Positions 1 to 8,330 of a stretch of 64,000 nt of DNA are shown here, piece after piece; within the stretch, counting starts at the first letter, position 1; each line of letters starts with the position of its first letter. The stretch comes from Geobacter sp. UBA6151 (lineage in GTDB: Bacteria; Desulfobacterota; Desulfuromonadia; Geobacterales; Pseudopelobacteraceae), in contig DIUT01000018.1 in assembly GCA_002423105.1 (NCBI GenBank), forward strand, positions 74,476-138,475. The letters are read 5' to 3'. Position numbers and translations under genes: made by a program. Under the pieces are notes generated by a model. That model searched no databases and was not told the DNA's origin. It worked only from the letters and a program-made list of their open reading frames with translations.

Positions 1-2096
1 CGTTGCAGTTCCTCCCGGTTCAGGCCGAGGGGATCAAAGGCTGCTGCCGTGCCGTCCAGTACCAGCACCACCTGTGCCTGTGGGCATTTGGCCAGAATCA
101 GCCGCAGGCAGTTGCCGGCCACATCGCCCGCCGGTCCGCCAGTCATCTTGATTCTGAAGGGGTCCCGGCTAATATCGATACCGGTCTCCTGCATGGCGAT
201 TCCGGCAAAACTCATGACGCCGGTGGAGGTAACGCCGTACTGTTTATGATTGATCCCCACCTGTTTGCTGGAAATAATGCCGATACCCAGCAGATACCCG
301 CGTCTGCGGGAGAGGGAGGCGATGGCTTCCACCATGCCATCATGCATGTTTTCATCCGGCCCCAGTTCGATCGGTTCGTCATCGCCGTAATAATCCACGA
401 TGCGGGGGTCAACCACTCTGCCGTCTCGCGTGGTAAAAATGTCCAGAAAGGCATTGGCAATGCCGTATTGCAGTTTATAGAGGCGGCAGGTTTCGCGATC
501 ATCGTCGCTGGCGGTCAGATCTGTGGCATCCAGTGTTACCACCATTTTTGAGCCGCCCTCGTAGATATCCTTGTTTTTCAGATGCTGAGTATTTGCCAGC
601 ACGTACACTTCGCGGAACAGCGTATTGGCGGAGGTGACGGCATCATCCTGATTGCGGGCGATGACGGTTCGCCATCCTCCACGGGCGATGTCCGAGAAAC
701 CGATATGATAGCCCTGTCCGAAACGGCTGAAGAAGAAGGTAATCCTGAACGGTGTTGTCTCAGGCAGATCGGCGGTAAACTCATGCCCCAGTTCGCGCAG
801 ATACGCCGGATCAAGCCGGAAAGCCAGAGCCTGTTTTTCCGTCACAAAGAAGTTGGTCTTCAGGGTATGGGTAATCAGCAACAGGCAGCAACGGTAGACG
901 GTGCGGCGCAGTTCATCAAGCCAGCGGTGGCCGGTGTTGTAGTCATGTACCAGACCCGCTGTTTCAGCATGCAACTGCGGATAGAGCGCGTCGCGGTCGC
1001 CGAGGCCGGGGTCAAACCGGGCCCGGAAAAGCTTGACCAGTTGGCAAGCCATTTCGGGATGGGTATGAAAGGCGCTTTCCACATCATCCCGGCCGAAACG
1101 CTCCGGTTGATTGTGGGCCAGGTTGGTATGGCAGAAGGCCACAAAGGCGTTGACCAGAGCTGCATCGTCACCGGCCATGACCCCTTCAGTGACCCATTCC
1201 TGGTAGGTGTAGCAGTCGTTGGCCAGGATCTGGGTGTTGCATAACTCCCGCTCCAGCGTTGTGGCCAGGGCACTGCCGGGAGCAAGGTGTTCGCCAGCCC
1301 GGTGTCTGACGATGAAGGCACCGAGAAAATAGGGATGGATGCCATTGGTGATGGTCAGGCAGTAGGCGCGGCGAATACCGATGTTCAGGCGGTTGAACAC
1401 TTCCGCCACCTGCAGCAGGAAATCATCCTGAGGCGGGTTGCCTACGGCAAACAGCACCCGTGTTTCAAGCTGCCCGCCTTGTTCAAACTGACTCAGGTTG
1501 AAGAAAAGCCCACCGTGTGCGTTGCCCTGGCCAAAGAGCCATACCAGCCGTGCAATCCGGTTAGCTGGCGAGATACGCAGGTACTCCGGATTATTGAGCC
1601 AGAGGATCTTCAGCAGCTTCAGCGCTCGTGCCCGATCAAATCCAGGCTCGATGCCTGAGAGTTCTTGCATGACTGCGCGTTGCAGGCGGCTTGGAACAAC
1701 AGTAGTGGCTACCTGTCCGATAATACTGTCCGGCTTTCGCTCGAACTCGAAACGCTGCACTTCCAATCCCTGCTCACAGGCAGGTAGCACCCCTTCGGAA
1801 TGTGAAAACATGGCATAGGAAAGGGCGTTTACCGGGATGCTTTGTATTGAGGCATAGAGTGAGCCGGGACGGTCAACACAGGCCAGAATCAGGCGGTTTT
1901 CACGATCACTCAGAATAAGCCGCCGGTTTTTGCCGAGTGTACCCAACTCGCGGGCAAGGGTGGCCATGGCTTCAGGCTCATCCGCCATGGCCTGAAAGAA
2001 GTAGGGCGACATCTGTTGATGCAGCCACGCCGTGTTGCCAGCAACATTTTTGACATTACTGGTTCCCGATGGGTTCTGCCTGCTGGATGGTTTCAT
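1..2096 (-). CDS. NAD-specific glutamate dehydrogenase, N-terminal part (runs off left edge)
   Basis: About 698 codons are open on the minus strand up to the window edge. Oxidatively deaminates glutamate to 2-oxoglutarate and ammonium with NAD. Translation shows family hallmarks: GPDENMHDGMVE, KQVGINHKQYGVTSTG, EGGSKMVV (substrate/catalytic Lys region) and GGPAGDVAGN of the Rossmann part, with VLDGTAAAFDPLGLNREEL at the very edge. The N-terminal region (MSPYFFQAMADEPEAMATL...) is that of the large, ACT-like regulatory type rather than the 450-residue GdhA. Start ATG at 2096 has GAGG 6 nt upstream. The C-terminus lies outside the window. It is divergent from the adenosyltransferase gene across about 150 bp. 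Confidence 0.88.
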   Translation of the reverse strand, partial: MKPSSRQNPSGTSNVKNVAGNTAWLHQQMSPYFFQAMADEPEAMATLARELGTLGKNRRLILSDRENRLILACVDRPGSLYASIQSIPVNALSYAMFSHSEGVLPACEQGLEVQRFEFERKPDSIIGQVATTVVPSRLQRAVMQELSGIEPGFDRARALKLLKILWLNNPEYLRISPANRIARLVWLFGQGNAHGGLFFNLSQFEQGGQLETRVLFAVGNPPQDDFLLQVAEVFNRLNIGIRRAYCLTITNGIHPYFLGAFIVRHRAGEHLAPGSALATTLERELCNTQILANDCYTYQEWVTEGVMAGDDAALVNAFVAFCHTNLAHNQPERFGRDDVESAFHTHPEMACQLVKLFRARFDPGLGDRDALYPQLHAETAGLVHDYNTGHRWLDELRRTVYRCCLLLITHTLKTNFFVTEKQALAFRLDPAYLRELGHEFTADLPETTPFRITFFFSRFGQGYHIGFSDIARGGWRTVIARNQDDAVTSANTLFREVYVLANTQHLKNKDIYEGGSKMVVTLDATDLTASDDDRETCRLYKLQYGIANAFLDIFTTRDGRVVDPRIVDYYGDDEPIELGPDENMHDGMVEAIASLSRRRGYLLGIGIISSKQVGINHKQYGVTSTGVMSFAGIAMQETGIDISRDPFRIKMTGGPAGDVAGNCLRLILAKCPQAQVVLVLDGTAAAFDPLGLNREELQ

Positions 2097-2164
2097 CTGG
2101 GGCCTCGCTGTGGTGATGGGGTGCGGGGGCAAGTATACCTGTAATCCTGACGCGGGCAAGGGGC

Positions 2165-2194
2165 TTGACTGATAACGGACAAATTGAGTATACA
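2165..2194 (+). promoter_or_regulatory. Sigma-70-type promoter for the adenosyltransferase gene
   Basis: TTGACT (2165-2170) and TATACA (2189-2194) are separated by 18 bp, in the divergent intergenic region and 54-75 bp before the candidate start codons. No cobalamin riboswitch motif was seen in the leader. Confidence 0.55.
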
Positions 2195-2268
2195 ATTGGC
2201 TTCGTTTCCCTATTGATAGTCAGAGAGCTGTTGTACGAACATTTTGGATGAGTGAAAGGCCGGTGCCT

Positions 2269-2796
2269 ATGGCGCTTGAACAGGGAACAGTCCAGATATA
2301 TACGGGGAACGGCAAGGGCAAGACCACCGCGGCCCTGGGACTTTCGCTGCGGGCTGTCGGCAGAGGGTTGAAGGTTTGCTTTTTCCAGTTCATTAAAGGT
2401 GGCGGTCCCTATGGTGAGCAACTGATTGCCGAAAAACTGGAGCCGCTGTTCACCATTATCCAGACCGGGCGTCCCGGCTGGGTCAATACAAAGGATATCA
2501 GTGAAGACCGCCGTCTGGCCCAGGAAGCGCTGGCCCATGCGCAGGAGCTGCTTGTTTCCGGCGAATATGATCTATTTGTTTGTGATGAGCTGCTTGGCGC
2601 AACCCGCTTTGGCCTGGTGGATCTGGAGCAGGTACTGGAACTGATCCGCCTGAAACCACCAGCGGTTGAACTGGTGCTGACTGGCCGCAATGCCGACCAG
2701 CGCCTGATTGACGCCGCTGATTTGGTGACGGAAATGTGTGAGATTAAACACTACTACCGGGCCGGAGTGTCGGCACGGGTTGGAATTGAACTGTAA
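2269..2796 (+). CDS. cobO: Cob(I)yrinic acid a,c-diamide adenosyltransferase (CobA/CobO/BtuR family)
   Basis: Transfers the 5'-deoxyadenosyl group of ATP to the cobalt of reduced corrinoids, making adenosylcobalamin precursors in the cytoplasm. The N-terminal P-loop GNGKGKTTAALG, the FQFIKGG segment, FVCDELLGA (Walker B-like) and LVLTGRNA are typical of this family, and the length (about 175 aa) fits. The frame also has an ATG at 2248. ATG 2269 is preferred because GAAAGG lies 9 nt upstream, whereas 2248 has no clear Shine-Dalgarno. It is followed by an unrelated chemoreceptor gene about 90 bp downstream. No other cobalamin genes are nearby, so this may serve salvage or corrinoid-dependent enzymes encoded elsewhere. 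Confidence 0.88.
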   Translation: MALEQGTVQIYTGNGKGKTTAALGLSLRAVGRGLKVCFFQFIKGGGPYGEQLIAEKLEPLFTIIQTGRPGWVNTKDISEDRRLAQEALAHAQELLVSGEYDLFVCDELLGATRFGLVDLEQVLELIRLKPPAVELVLTGRNADQRLIDAADLVTEMCEIKHYYRAGVSARVGIEL

Positions 2797-2884
2797 AATA
2801 AGGGAGTTGGAATTTCCGAGTCCCTAAGTACGCTGAAAGCGATCGGATTACTTTCAGACATTATGAAAAGCAGAGGAACGATTC

Positions 2885-4594
2885 ATGAAACGCTACAGAG
2901 ACTGGTCAATCCAGAAGAAAGTCGTCAGTATTTCTCTGGTGACGATGCTGGCAATCCTGGTGGGATTCTTCGCCTACGTTTTGCCCTATCTCAAGAAGAA
3001 CCTGATGGAAGAAAAGGAAGTTGCCACCCGGCATATCGTCGAGCTGGCCATGGGCATTCTGGAAACCTATGAATCCGAAGTAAAATCCGGAAAGCTGGGC
3101 CGGGACGATGCGCAAAAGCTGGCCGCTGCCCAGATTTCAAAGCTGCGCTATGACGGCAAGGAATACCTCTGGATCAATGATATGGGCAAACCGGCGCCGA
3201 CGATGATCATGCATCCCACGGTGCCTGCCCTGAACGGCAAGGTGCTGGACGATCAAAAATTCAATAAAGCCACCCTCATGCGGGACGGTGTTGATGGGCC
3301 TGAGAAAAAACTGTCCGGCATGAACCTGTTTGTGGCCTTCGCTGAAGTGGCGGCACGGGCCGGGCACGGCGTTGTCATGTACGAGTGGCCCAAGCCGAAA
3401 CAGGGGGGAGGCACCACCAGTGAACTGTATCTCAAGCTTTCCTACGTCAAGAAGTTTGAACCGTGGGGCTGGGTGCTGGGCAGTGGTATTTATGTTGACG
3501 ATGTTGCTGCCCAGGTCAAGAAAATGATGTGGAGTCTGCTGGGCGGAACTCTGGTGTTGGCGATATTTGCCATTATTCTTGCCGCTTCGGTTGGCCGCGG
3601 TGTTGTCCGGCCGCTGAACCGTATGCAGGAAACGCTTGAGACAATGGCCAGTGGCGAGGGAGACCTCACCATCCGTCTGCCGGTGGAACGCGAAGATGAA
3701 ACCGGCAACCTGGCCCGTACCTTCAACCAGTTTCTGGAAAAGCTGCACGGCATCATTTCCCAGGTGCAGGGGGCGACGCGGCAGGTGAAATCCGTGTCTG
3801 AACAGATGCAGGGGGTTACCGTTCAGATTGACACCAATTCAGGCGAGATCGGCTCGCAGTCCGCCTCCGTTGCAACGGCGATTGAAGAAATGGCCGCCAC
3901 CTCACATAGTATTGCCCTGAGCTGCACCCAGGTCTACGAAAGCGCTAACAACACCTGTTCAACTGCCCAATCCGGCTCAGAAGTGGTCAGTAATGCGGTT
4001 TCAAGCATTCGAGCCATTGCCGACCGGGTGCAGGAAAGCGCTCGCACGGTTGAATCTTTGGGTTCCCGCTCTGACCAGATTGGCCAGATCATCGGTACCA
4101 TCGAAGATATTGCCGACCAGACTAACCTTCTTGCCTTGAACGCTGCCATTGAGGCGGCGCGGGCCGGAGAGATGGGGCGCGGTTTTGCCGTGGTGGCCGA
4201 CGAGGTGCGGGCGCTGGCAGAACGAACCACCCGTGCCACCAAGGAGATCGCCGATATGATCAAGGTGATCCAGCAGGACACTGCTGCCGCCGTTGCCTCA
4301 ATGGAAGCCGGCGTAACTGCCGTGGAGAAGGGCACCAATGAGGCGGCCCGTTCCGGCCAGGCGCTGGAGGAAATTCTGTCGCAGATTTCGGACCTGACCA
4401 GCCAGATCAACCAGATTGCAACGGCAGCGGAAGAACAGACCGCCACCACCAATGCCATAAGCCACAACATGCATCGCATCGTAGGGGAAGCGGATAAAAA
4501 CAAAAACAGCTCCCAGCAAGCAGCCAGAGAGGTTGCTGAGCTTCAGCAGATTTCCGGACAACTTGCTTTGCTAGTGGGGAGATTCCGGCTTTAA
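2885..4594 (+). CDS. Methyl-accepting chemotaxis protein with periplasmic single Cache domain
   Basis: Transmembrane chemoreceptor, 569 aa. Order: TM1 (about residues 16-36), periplasmic sCache_2-like sensor (about 45-210, with YLWINDMG, MIMHPTVPALNGK and WGWVLGSGIY), TM2 (about 216-238), HAMP (about 240-292) and a cytoplasmic signalling domain with the conserved hairpin NLLALNAAIEAARAG followed by RGFAVVADEVRALAERT. Cache domains of this class usually bind small organic acids; the ligand here is unknown. No C-terminal CheR-docking pentapeptide is present. Start ATG 2885 follows GAGGA by 8 nt. No che genes are adjacent. Confidence 0.93.
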   Translation: MKRYRDWSIQKKVVSISLVTMLAILVGFFAYVLPYLKKNLMEEKEVATRHIVELAMGILETYESEVKSGKLGRDDAQKLAAAQISKLRYDGKEYLWINDMGKPAPTMIMHPTVPALNGKVLDDQKFNKATLMRDGVDGPEKKLSGMNLFVAFAEVAARAGHGVVMYEWPKPKQGGGTTSELYLKLSYVKKFEPWGWVLGSGIYVDDVAAQVKKMMWSLLGGTLVLAIFAIILAASVGRGVVRPLNRMQETLETMASGEGDLTIRLPVEREDETGNLARTFNQFLEKLHGIISQVQGATRQVKSVSEQMQGVTVQIDTNSGEIGSQSASVATAIEEMAATSHSIALSCTQVYESANNTCSTAQSGSEVVSNAVSSIRAIADRVQESARTVESLGSRSDQIGQIIGTIEDIADQTNLLALNAAIEAARAGEMGRGFAVVADEVRALAERTTRATKEIADMIKVIQQDTAAAVASMEAGVTAVEKGTNEAARSGQALEEILSQISDLTSQINQIATAAEEQTATTNAISHNMHRIVGEADKNKNSSQQAAREVAELQQISGQLALLVGRFRL

Positions 4595-4650
4595 CAGGCT
4601 TGAGGCTTGCTTGCCAAGTCTCTGACGCTATGCCGCACGGAGAGAATACC

Positions 4651-5223
4651 ATGGCCGATGCTGTTTCATTCTGGCTTGACAACAAAATGTCGTCTGGTAT
4701 CAAGGCCGCCGTAATCGGCAATCAAATCCTGGTGCACTACCGTGAACGCTATTATGTCATAGCGGATGGCGCTGCCCTGATGAAGGGGGGTAGAACCATC
4801 CGCTATGCCAAAAGCACCCTGCCGAACGTATGGAAAAGAGCACTGCGGGGTCTTGTGCTCCCGTCATACAGCGAACTGCCTGAAGCTGAGTCAGATGAGG
4901 CAGCAATGCCGCGTCCTACACGAACGAAAAAGGAGCGCACAATAGTGAACACTCCGTCTGCAGCACCAGCACCAATCGCCGCTCCTGCTCCCCAAATTCC
5001 GGCCAAAGCTTCACAGTTACGCAAAAAAGCGGAGGCAAAGCCTGCTGCCCAGGCCAGCGTTACCGCTGGCTGCCCCTATTGCAGCCATAAGCATGAGTTG
5101 CCCGTGGAAAAAGGCAAGAACGGCAAGGCGTTCATTCTGGTCTGTGGCAAGTGCAGCACTGAATTTGCCGTGCGTTTTGTGCAGGTCGTTCAGTATCAGG
5201 CGCAGACCGCCGGTTTCAGGTAA
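4651..5223 (+). CDS. Unknown protein with C-terminal zinc ribbon
   Basis: Not recognised beyond the zinc ribbon. About 190 aa. The N-terminal roughly 75 residues form a compact, slightly basic domain (KMSSGIKAAVIGNQILVHYRE region). A low-complexity Ala/Pro linker follows (about residues 95-135). A C-terminal CPYC...CGKC pair (about 147-175) looks like a structural zinc ribbon. An in-frame TTG at 4600 exists, but ATG 4651 has GGAGAG (4639-4644) 6 nt upstream and is the better start. It lies 57 bp after the chemoreceptor gene on the same strand, so it may be cotranscribed with it. Confidence 0.65.
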   Translation: MADAVSFWLDNKMSSGIKAAVIGNQILVHYRERYYVIADGAALMKGGRTIRYAKSTLPNVWKRALRGLVLPSYSELPEAESDEAAMPRPTRTKKERTIVNTPSAAPAPIAAPAPQIPAKASQLRKKAEAKPAAQASVTAGCPYCSHKHELPVEKGKNGKAFILVCGKCSTEFAVRFVQVVQYQAQTAGFR

Positions 5224-5260
5224 CCCCATCCTATTCTCTTTCTCTGCCCTTTGCGCCCTC

Positions 5261-5290
5261 TTGACAAACCAGACTTCGTATAACTATTAT
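5261..5290 (+). promoter_or_regulatory. Strong sigma-70-type promoter for the FmdB-family gene
   Basis: TTGACA (5261-5266), 18-bp spacer, TATTAT (5285-5290) in an AT-rich intergenic stretch. It is followed by an excellent AGGAGG ribosome site at about 5308-5314. Confidence 0.6.
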
Positions 5291-5324
5291 TACAGTATAT
5301 GAATACAAGAGGAGGCTGTCCCCC

Positions 5325-5558
5325 ATGCCAATGTACGAATACCGTTGCACATCCTGTAACAACCAATTTGAATTACGCCAGAAATTTTCCGATGCTCCGG
5401 CCAGCGAGTGTCCGGCTTGTGGTGGTTCCGTAGAAAAGATGATTTCCCAGACCGCCTTCAGCCTGAAAGGTGACGGTTGGTTCAATTCGGGCTACTGCCC
5501 CAAAACCGATGCTCCCAAGCCAGCTGGCTGTTCTGCTGGAGGCTGCTGCGCCGCCTGA
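5325..5558 (+). CDS. FmdB-family zinc-ribbon protein
   Basis: A 77-aa protein starting MPMYEYRCTSCNNQFE, the signature of FmdB-type putative regulatory zinc-ribbon proteins, with CTSC and CPAC metal-binding pairs about 20 residues apart. The tail is Cys-rich (GCSAGGCCAA), a common feature of these proteins in metal-respiring bacteria. The family is widespread but its function is poorly defined. It has its own promoter and ribosome site and ends in a strong terminator, so it is monocistronic. Confidence 0.85.
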   Translation: MPMYEYRCTSCNNQFELRQKFSDAPASECPACGGSVEKMISQTAFSLKGDGWFNSGYCPKTDAPKPAGCSAGGCCAA

Positions 5559-5583
5559 TTTCTGAAAAACAGATCTTAAACTG

Positions 5584-5622
5584 AAAACGCCGTCTGAACA
5601 GTGCTTGTTCAGACGGCGTTTT
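5584..5622. terminator. Bidirectional terminator with 17-bp perfect stem
   Basis: AAAACGCCGTCTGAACA (5584-5600), 5-nt loop, TGTTCAGACGGCGTTTT (5606-5622). The stem is perfect and the A/T ends supply U-tracts on both strands, ending both the FmdB gene and the convergent radical SAM gene. Confidence 0.9.
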
Positions 5623-5625
5623 ACA

Positions 5626-6684
5626 TTATTTACAGCGTATGGGCACGTAATTACAAAACGGTTCTTCGGCCATGTAGTCCCCGTAAACCGCATCGGCCCG
5701 TGCCCGGCAACCGCCACAGACATTCAGAAACTCGCACTGACCGCACTTCCCCTTATATTCTTTGAAGTTTCTCAAATCCTTGAATATTTCAGAATTTTCC
5801 CAGATTTCCTGAAAAGAGGTTTCTTTCACATTACCCGCTACCCGGTGAAAATATGAGCAGGGCTTGACGTTACCAAAACAATCGATCAGGCAGATGGTCT
5901 GCGCAGCAATACAACCCTTGCCACCGCCGGTGGAAAAACTTAAGGAGCGCCGCTGGAATGAAATACCCTCTTCCTTGGCCCGTTGGGGAGCAATGCGATA
6001 GTAGTGCGGCGCACAGGTCGGCCGCATCAGCAGGTCGTCTTCCAGCTTTTCCTGCTGATAATGCCATTCCAGAATTTCCTCATAATCCTCTTTCGATATC
6101 AGCTCATTCATGATCTCTTCACCGCGGCCGGTCGGCACAATCATGAACATGTACCAGGCGGTTGCGCCCATGGCTTTTGCCAGATGAAATGTTTGTGCGA
6201 TATCATGCTGGTTGCGCTTGGTAAATGATGAATTAACCAGAAATTTCAGACCATTTCTACGGAGGGTTTCTGCCGCCCTGACAACGCCTTCAAACGAGCC
6301 GGGTGACTGGCGGAAATCATCATGGATAGCAGCTGTTGACCCGTCCAGTGACAGGGAAACCATTTTGATATCGGCTTTTTTCAGCTTTTCGCAAACCTCG
6401 TCGGTTACCAGCGACCCGTTTGTTGCCAGACACATCCTGAGTCCCAAAGACGTTCCGTATTCCGCCAGTTCGAAAATATCCGGGCGAAGGAGCGGCTCCC
6501 CCCCGGACAACACGACAACCGGCTTTGAAAAATCTGCAATATCGCTGAGCAACTGTTTTCCTTCCTCAGTGGTGAAGTCCCCTTTGGAAGAGGTCATCTC
6601 TGAAGAACAACGGCAGTGAACGCATTTGAGATTACATTGTTGGGTGGTCTCCCATGCGATCCATTTTGGTACAAACGCTTCCAT
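5626..6684 (-). CDS. Radical SAM/SPASM protein of the AhbD/NirJ haem-synthesis type
   Basis: 352-aa radical SAM enzyme. WIAWETTQQCNLKCVHCRCS carries the CX3CX2C iron-sulfur motif, VLSGGEPLLRPDIF is the SAM-binding GGE region, and the C-terminal Cys cluster (CIAAQTICLIDCFGNVKPC, then CGQCEFLNVCGGCRA) is a SPASM-type domain for additional clusters. The overall pattern matches haem b synthase AhbD and haem d1 NirJ-type proteins of the siroheme-dependent haem route used by sulfate- and metal-reducing bacteria. The precise substrate cannot be read from sequence. ATG 6684 follows GGAGGA by about 6 nt. It is a single-gene unit, not beside other ahb genes. Confidence 0.7.
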   Translation of the reverse strand: MEAFVPKWIAWETTQQCNLKCVHCRCSSEMTSSKGDFTTEEGKQLLSDIADFSKPVVVLSGGEPLLRPDIFELAEYGTSLGLRMCLATNGSLVTDEVCEKLKKADIKMVSLSLDGSTAAIHDDFRQSPGSFEGVVRAAETLRRNGLKFLVNSSFTKRNQHDIAQTFHLAKAMGATAWYMFMIVPTGRGEEIMNELISKEDYEEILEWHYQQEKLEDDLLMRPTCAPHYYRIAPQRAKEEGISFQRRSLSFSTGGGKGCIAAQTICLIDCFGNVKPCSYFHRVAGNVKETSFQEIWENSEIFKDLRNFKEYKGKCGQCEFLNVCGGCRARADAVYGDYMAEEPFCNYVPIRCK

Positions 6685-6899
6685 TCAATTCCTCCACGTG
6701 GGTAACTACCATATTTTACTGGTCATAATTGTGGCAAACACAGAATTACTACGGGCTGTCCAGGGTCGTTCCCGGCGCAGCATTGTACCTGAGCTTGCTT
6801 GCATCAGTCACGAGAAATGCGCTTGTGTCCCTGTTTTTCTTCTGTTATAGACACAGTTACTGCTACTGTATTGTGAGCCAGAAAAAAGAGGAGACAGGC

Positions 6900-7391
6900 A
6901 TGTCCAACTCCCAGATGGTCATGTACGACGAGGAATTCAAGGAAATTAATGAAGTCATTGAACGACTTCTGAATGATTCCAACTCAAAAGTCATCTTTCT
7001 GGTGGATAAAAACGGTCAGCTCATCTCCGGGGTAGGCGAAACAGACCGTTTCGACACCACATCCCTTGCCTCCCTTACCGCAGGAAACATAGCGGCTACC
7101 GGGGGACTCGCAAAACTTATCGGTGAAAAAGAATTTTCAATCCTTTTCCACGAAGGCGAAAATGACAATCTGCACATATCGATTGTCGGTGGACGGGTTA
7201 TCCTTGTGGTACTGTTCGACAACCGCTCTTCACTGGGCCTTGTGCGTCTGAGGGTGAAAAAGGCATCTGAAGAGCTCTCGGTGATCTTTGACAGACTTAC
7301 CCAAAAGGCCGATGAGCGTTCCAAAAGTGGCGATTCGGCATGTCCATTCGCAGAAATCACCGATGACGATATCGATAGTTTATTCAGCTAG
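6900..7391 (+). CDS. mglB: MglB-like roadblock/LC7 protein (partner of the MglA GTPase)
   Basis: 163-aa roadblock/LC7 fold protein. The core FLVDKNGQLISGVGE...FDTTSLASLTAGNIAAT is typical of MglB, the GTPase-activating partner of MglA, and the C-terminal helix ends CPFAEITDDDIDSLF. It lies 24 bp upstream of the MglA gene in the same order as in other deltaproteobacteria. The frame is open upstream to 6729, but ATG 6900 has AGAGGAG about 7 nt ahead and gives the family's N-terminus. The pair likely controls cell polarity, motility or pilus positioning. Confidence 0.85.
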   Translation: MSNSQMVMYDEEFKEINEVIERLLNDSNSKVIFLVDKNGQLISGVGETDRFDTTSLASLTAGNIAATGGLAKLIGEKEFSILFHEGENDNLHISIVGGRVILVVLFDNRSSLGLVRLRVKKASEELSVIFDRLTQKADERSKSGDSACPFAEITDDDIDSLFS

Positions 7392-7415
7392 CGTGCTCTT
7401 TGGGGTGTACCCACG

Positions 7416-8003
7416 ATGTCATTTATCAACTATGCTTCACGTGAAATAAACTGCAAAATTGTCTATTATGGCCCGGGACTCTGCGGCAAAACGACAAATC
7501 TTCAACATATCTATGCCACAACGGCACCTGAAGCCAAGGGCAAGATGATCAGCCTTGCCACAGAGACTGAACGCACCTTGTTTTTTGACTTTCTGCCGTT
7601 GGCTTTGGGCGAAATCAAAGGGTTCAAGACCCGTTTTCATCTGTACACCGTACCCGGACAGGTGTTTTACGACGCATCCAGAAAGCTGATTCTCAAAGGG
7701 GTCGACGGGATTATTTTTGTCGCTGATTCGCAGGAAGAACGCATGGATGCCAATATTGAATCTCTGGAGAACCTGCGGGAAAATCTGACGGAACAGGGAT
7801 ACGATCTTGACAAACTCCCCTTTGTCATCCAGTACAACAAACGTGACCTGCCCAATGTGCTTCCGGTGGATGAGTTGCGTTCCCAGCTTAATCTTACCAA
7901 TGTTCCGGATTTTGAAGCATCTGCAGCCACGGGCGAAGGGGTTTTTGAAACCTTGAAAGCTGCGGCAAAACTTATTCTGACGGACCTTAAAAAAGCACGC
8001 TGA
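7416..8003 (+). CDS. mglA: MglA-like bacterial Ras-family GTPase
   Basis: 195-aa small GTPase. P-loop GPGLCGKTTNLQHIY (residues about 21-35), TVPGQVFYDASRKLILKG (switch II region), FVADSQ, and the base-specificity motif QYNKRDLPN near residue 140. Length and motifs match MglA, the molecular switch that sets leading/lagging pole identity in Myxococcus and related organisms. It is cotranscribed with the roadblock protein just upstream. GGGGTG serves as ribosome site about 9 nt before the ATG. Confidence 0.9.
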   Translation: MSFINYASREINCKIVYYGPGLCGKTTNLQHIYATTAPEAKGKMISLATETERTLFFDFLPLALGEIKGFKTRFHLYTVPGQVFYDASRKLILKGVDGIIFVADSQEERMDANIESLENLRENLTEQGYDLDKLPFVIQYNKRDLPNVLPVDELRSQLNLTNVPDFEASAATGEGVFETLKAAAKLILTDLKKAR

Positions 8004-8081
8004 CAGCTTTTGCTCTATCGGCATGGCATATTATGCTTGCAAATCAGATCCTTTTTCTATATTTTGCGTCTTTATGATTTT

Positions 8082-8174
8082 GGAGAGATGGCCGAGTGGC
8101 CGAAGGCGCTCGCCTGCTAAGCGAGTATACTGGGACAACCGGTATCGAGGGTTCGAATCCCTCTCTCTCCGCCA
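8082..8174 (+). tRNA. tRNA-Ser(GCU)
   Basis: Acceptor GGAGAGA pairs with TCTCTCC, discriminator G 8171, encoded CCA 8172-8174. Anticodon loop CTGCTAA gives GCU, and the long variable arm is of serine class. The T-arm GGGTTCGAATCCC is intact. Confidence 0.95.
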
Positions 8175-8192
8175 CTTGTAACAGAGCTTTTT

Positions 8193-8269
8193 GCGCTTGT
8201 AGCTCAGCTGGATAGAGCACCAGACTACGAATCTGGGGGTCGGGAGTTCGAATCTCTCCAAGCGCGCCA
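8193..8269 (+). tRNA. tRNA-Arg(ACG)
   Basis: GCGCTTG pairs with CAAGCGC, discriminator G 8266, encoded CCA 8267-8269. The anticodon stem CCAGA/TCTGG holds loop CTACGAA, giving ACG (read as inosine at the wobble base). It lies 18 bp after tRNA-Ser and is likely cotranscribed. Confidence 0.95.
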
Positions 8270-8278
8270 TACTTTAAT

Positions 8279-8305
8279 GGACTTGCGAAAGCAGGTCCTT
8301 TTTTT
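8279..8305 (+). terminator. Intrinsic terminator after the tRNA pair
   Basis: GGACTTGC / GAAA loop / GCAGGTCC (one G-U pair), followed by seven T. The convergent MFS gene ends just beyond it. Confidence 0.85.
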
Positions 8306-8330
8306 GTTGTGGTTTGTTTTGCTGCACACC

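Noticed and set aside
2097..2247. Possible cobalamin riboswitch before the adenosyltransferase gene
   Set aside because: The leader after the promoter is too short and has no B12-box sequence.
2797..2884. Possible sigma-28 promoter before the first chemoreceptor
   Set aside because: TAAG and a CGATCGG-like string are present but spacing and sequence do not fit the TAAA-N15-GCCGATAA pattern.
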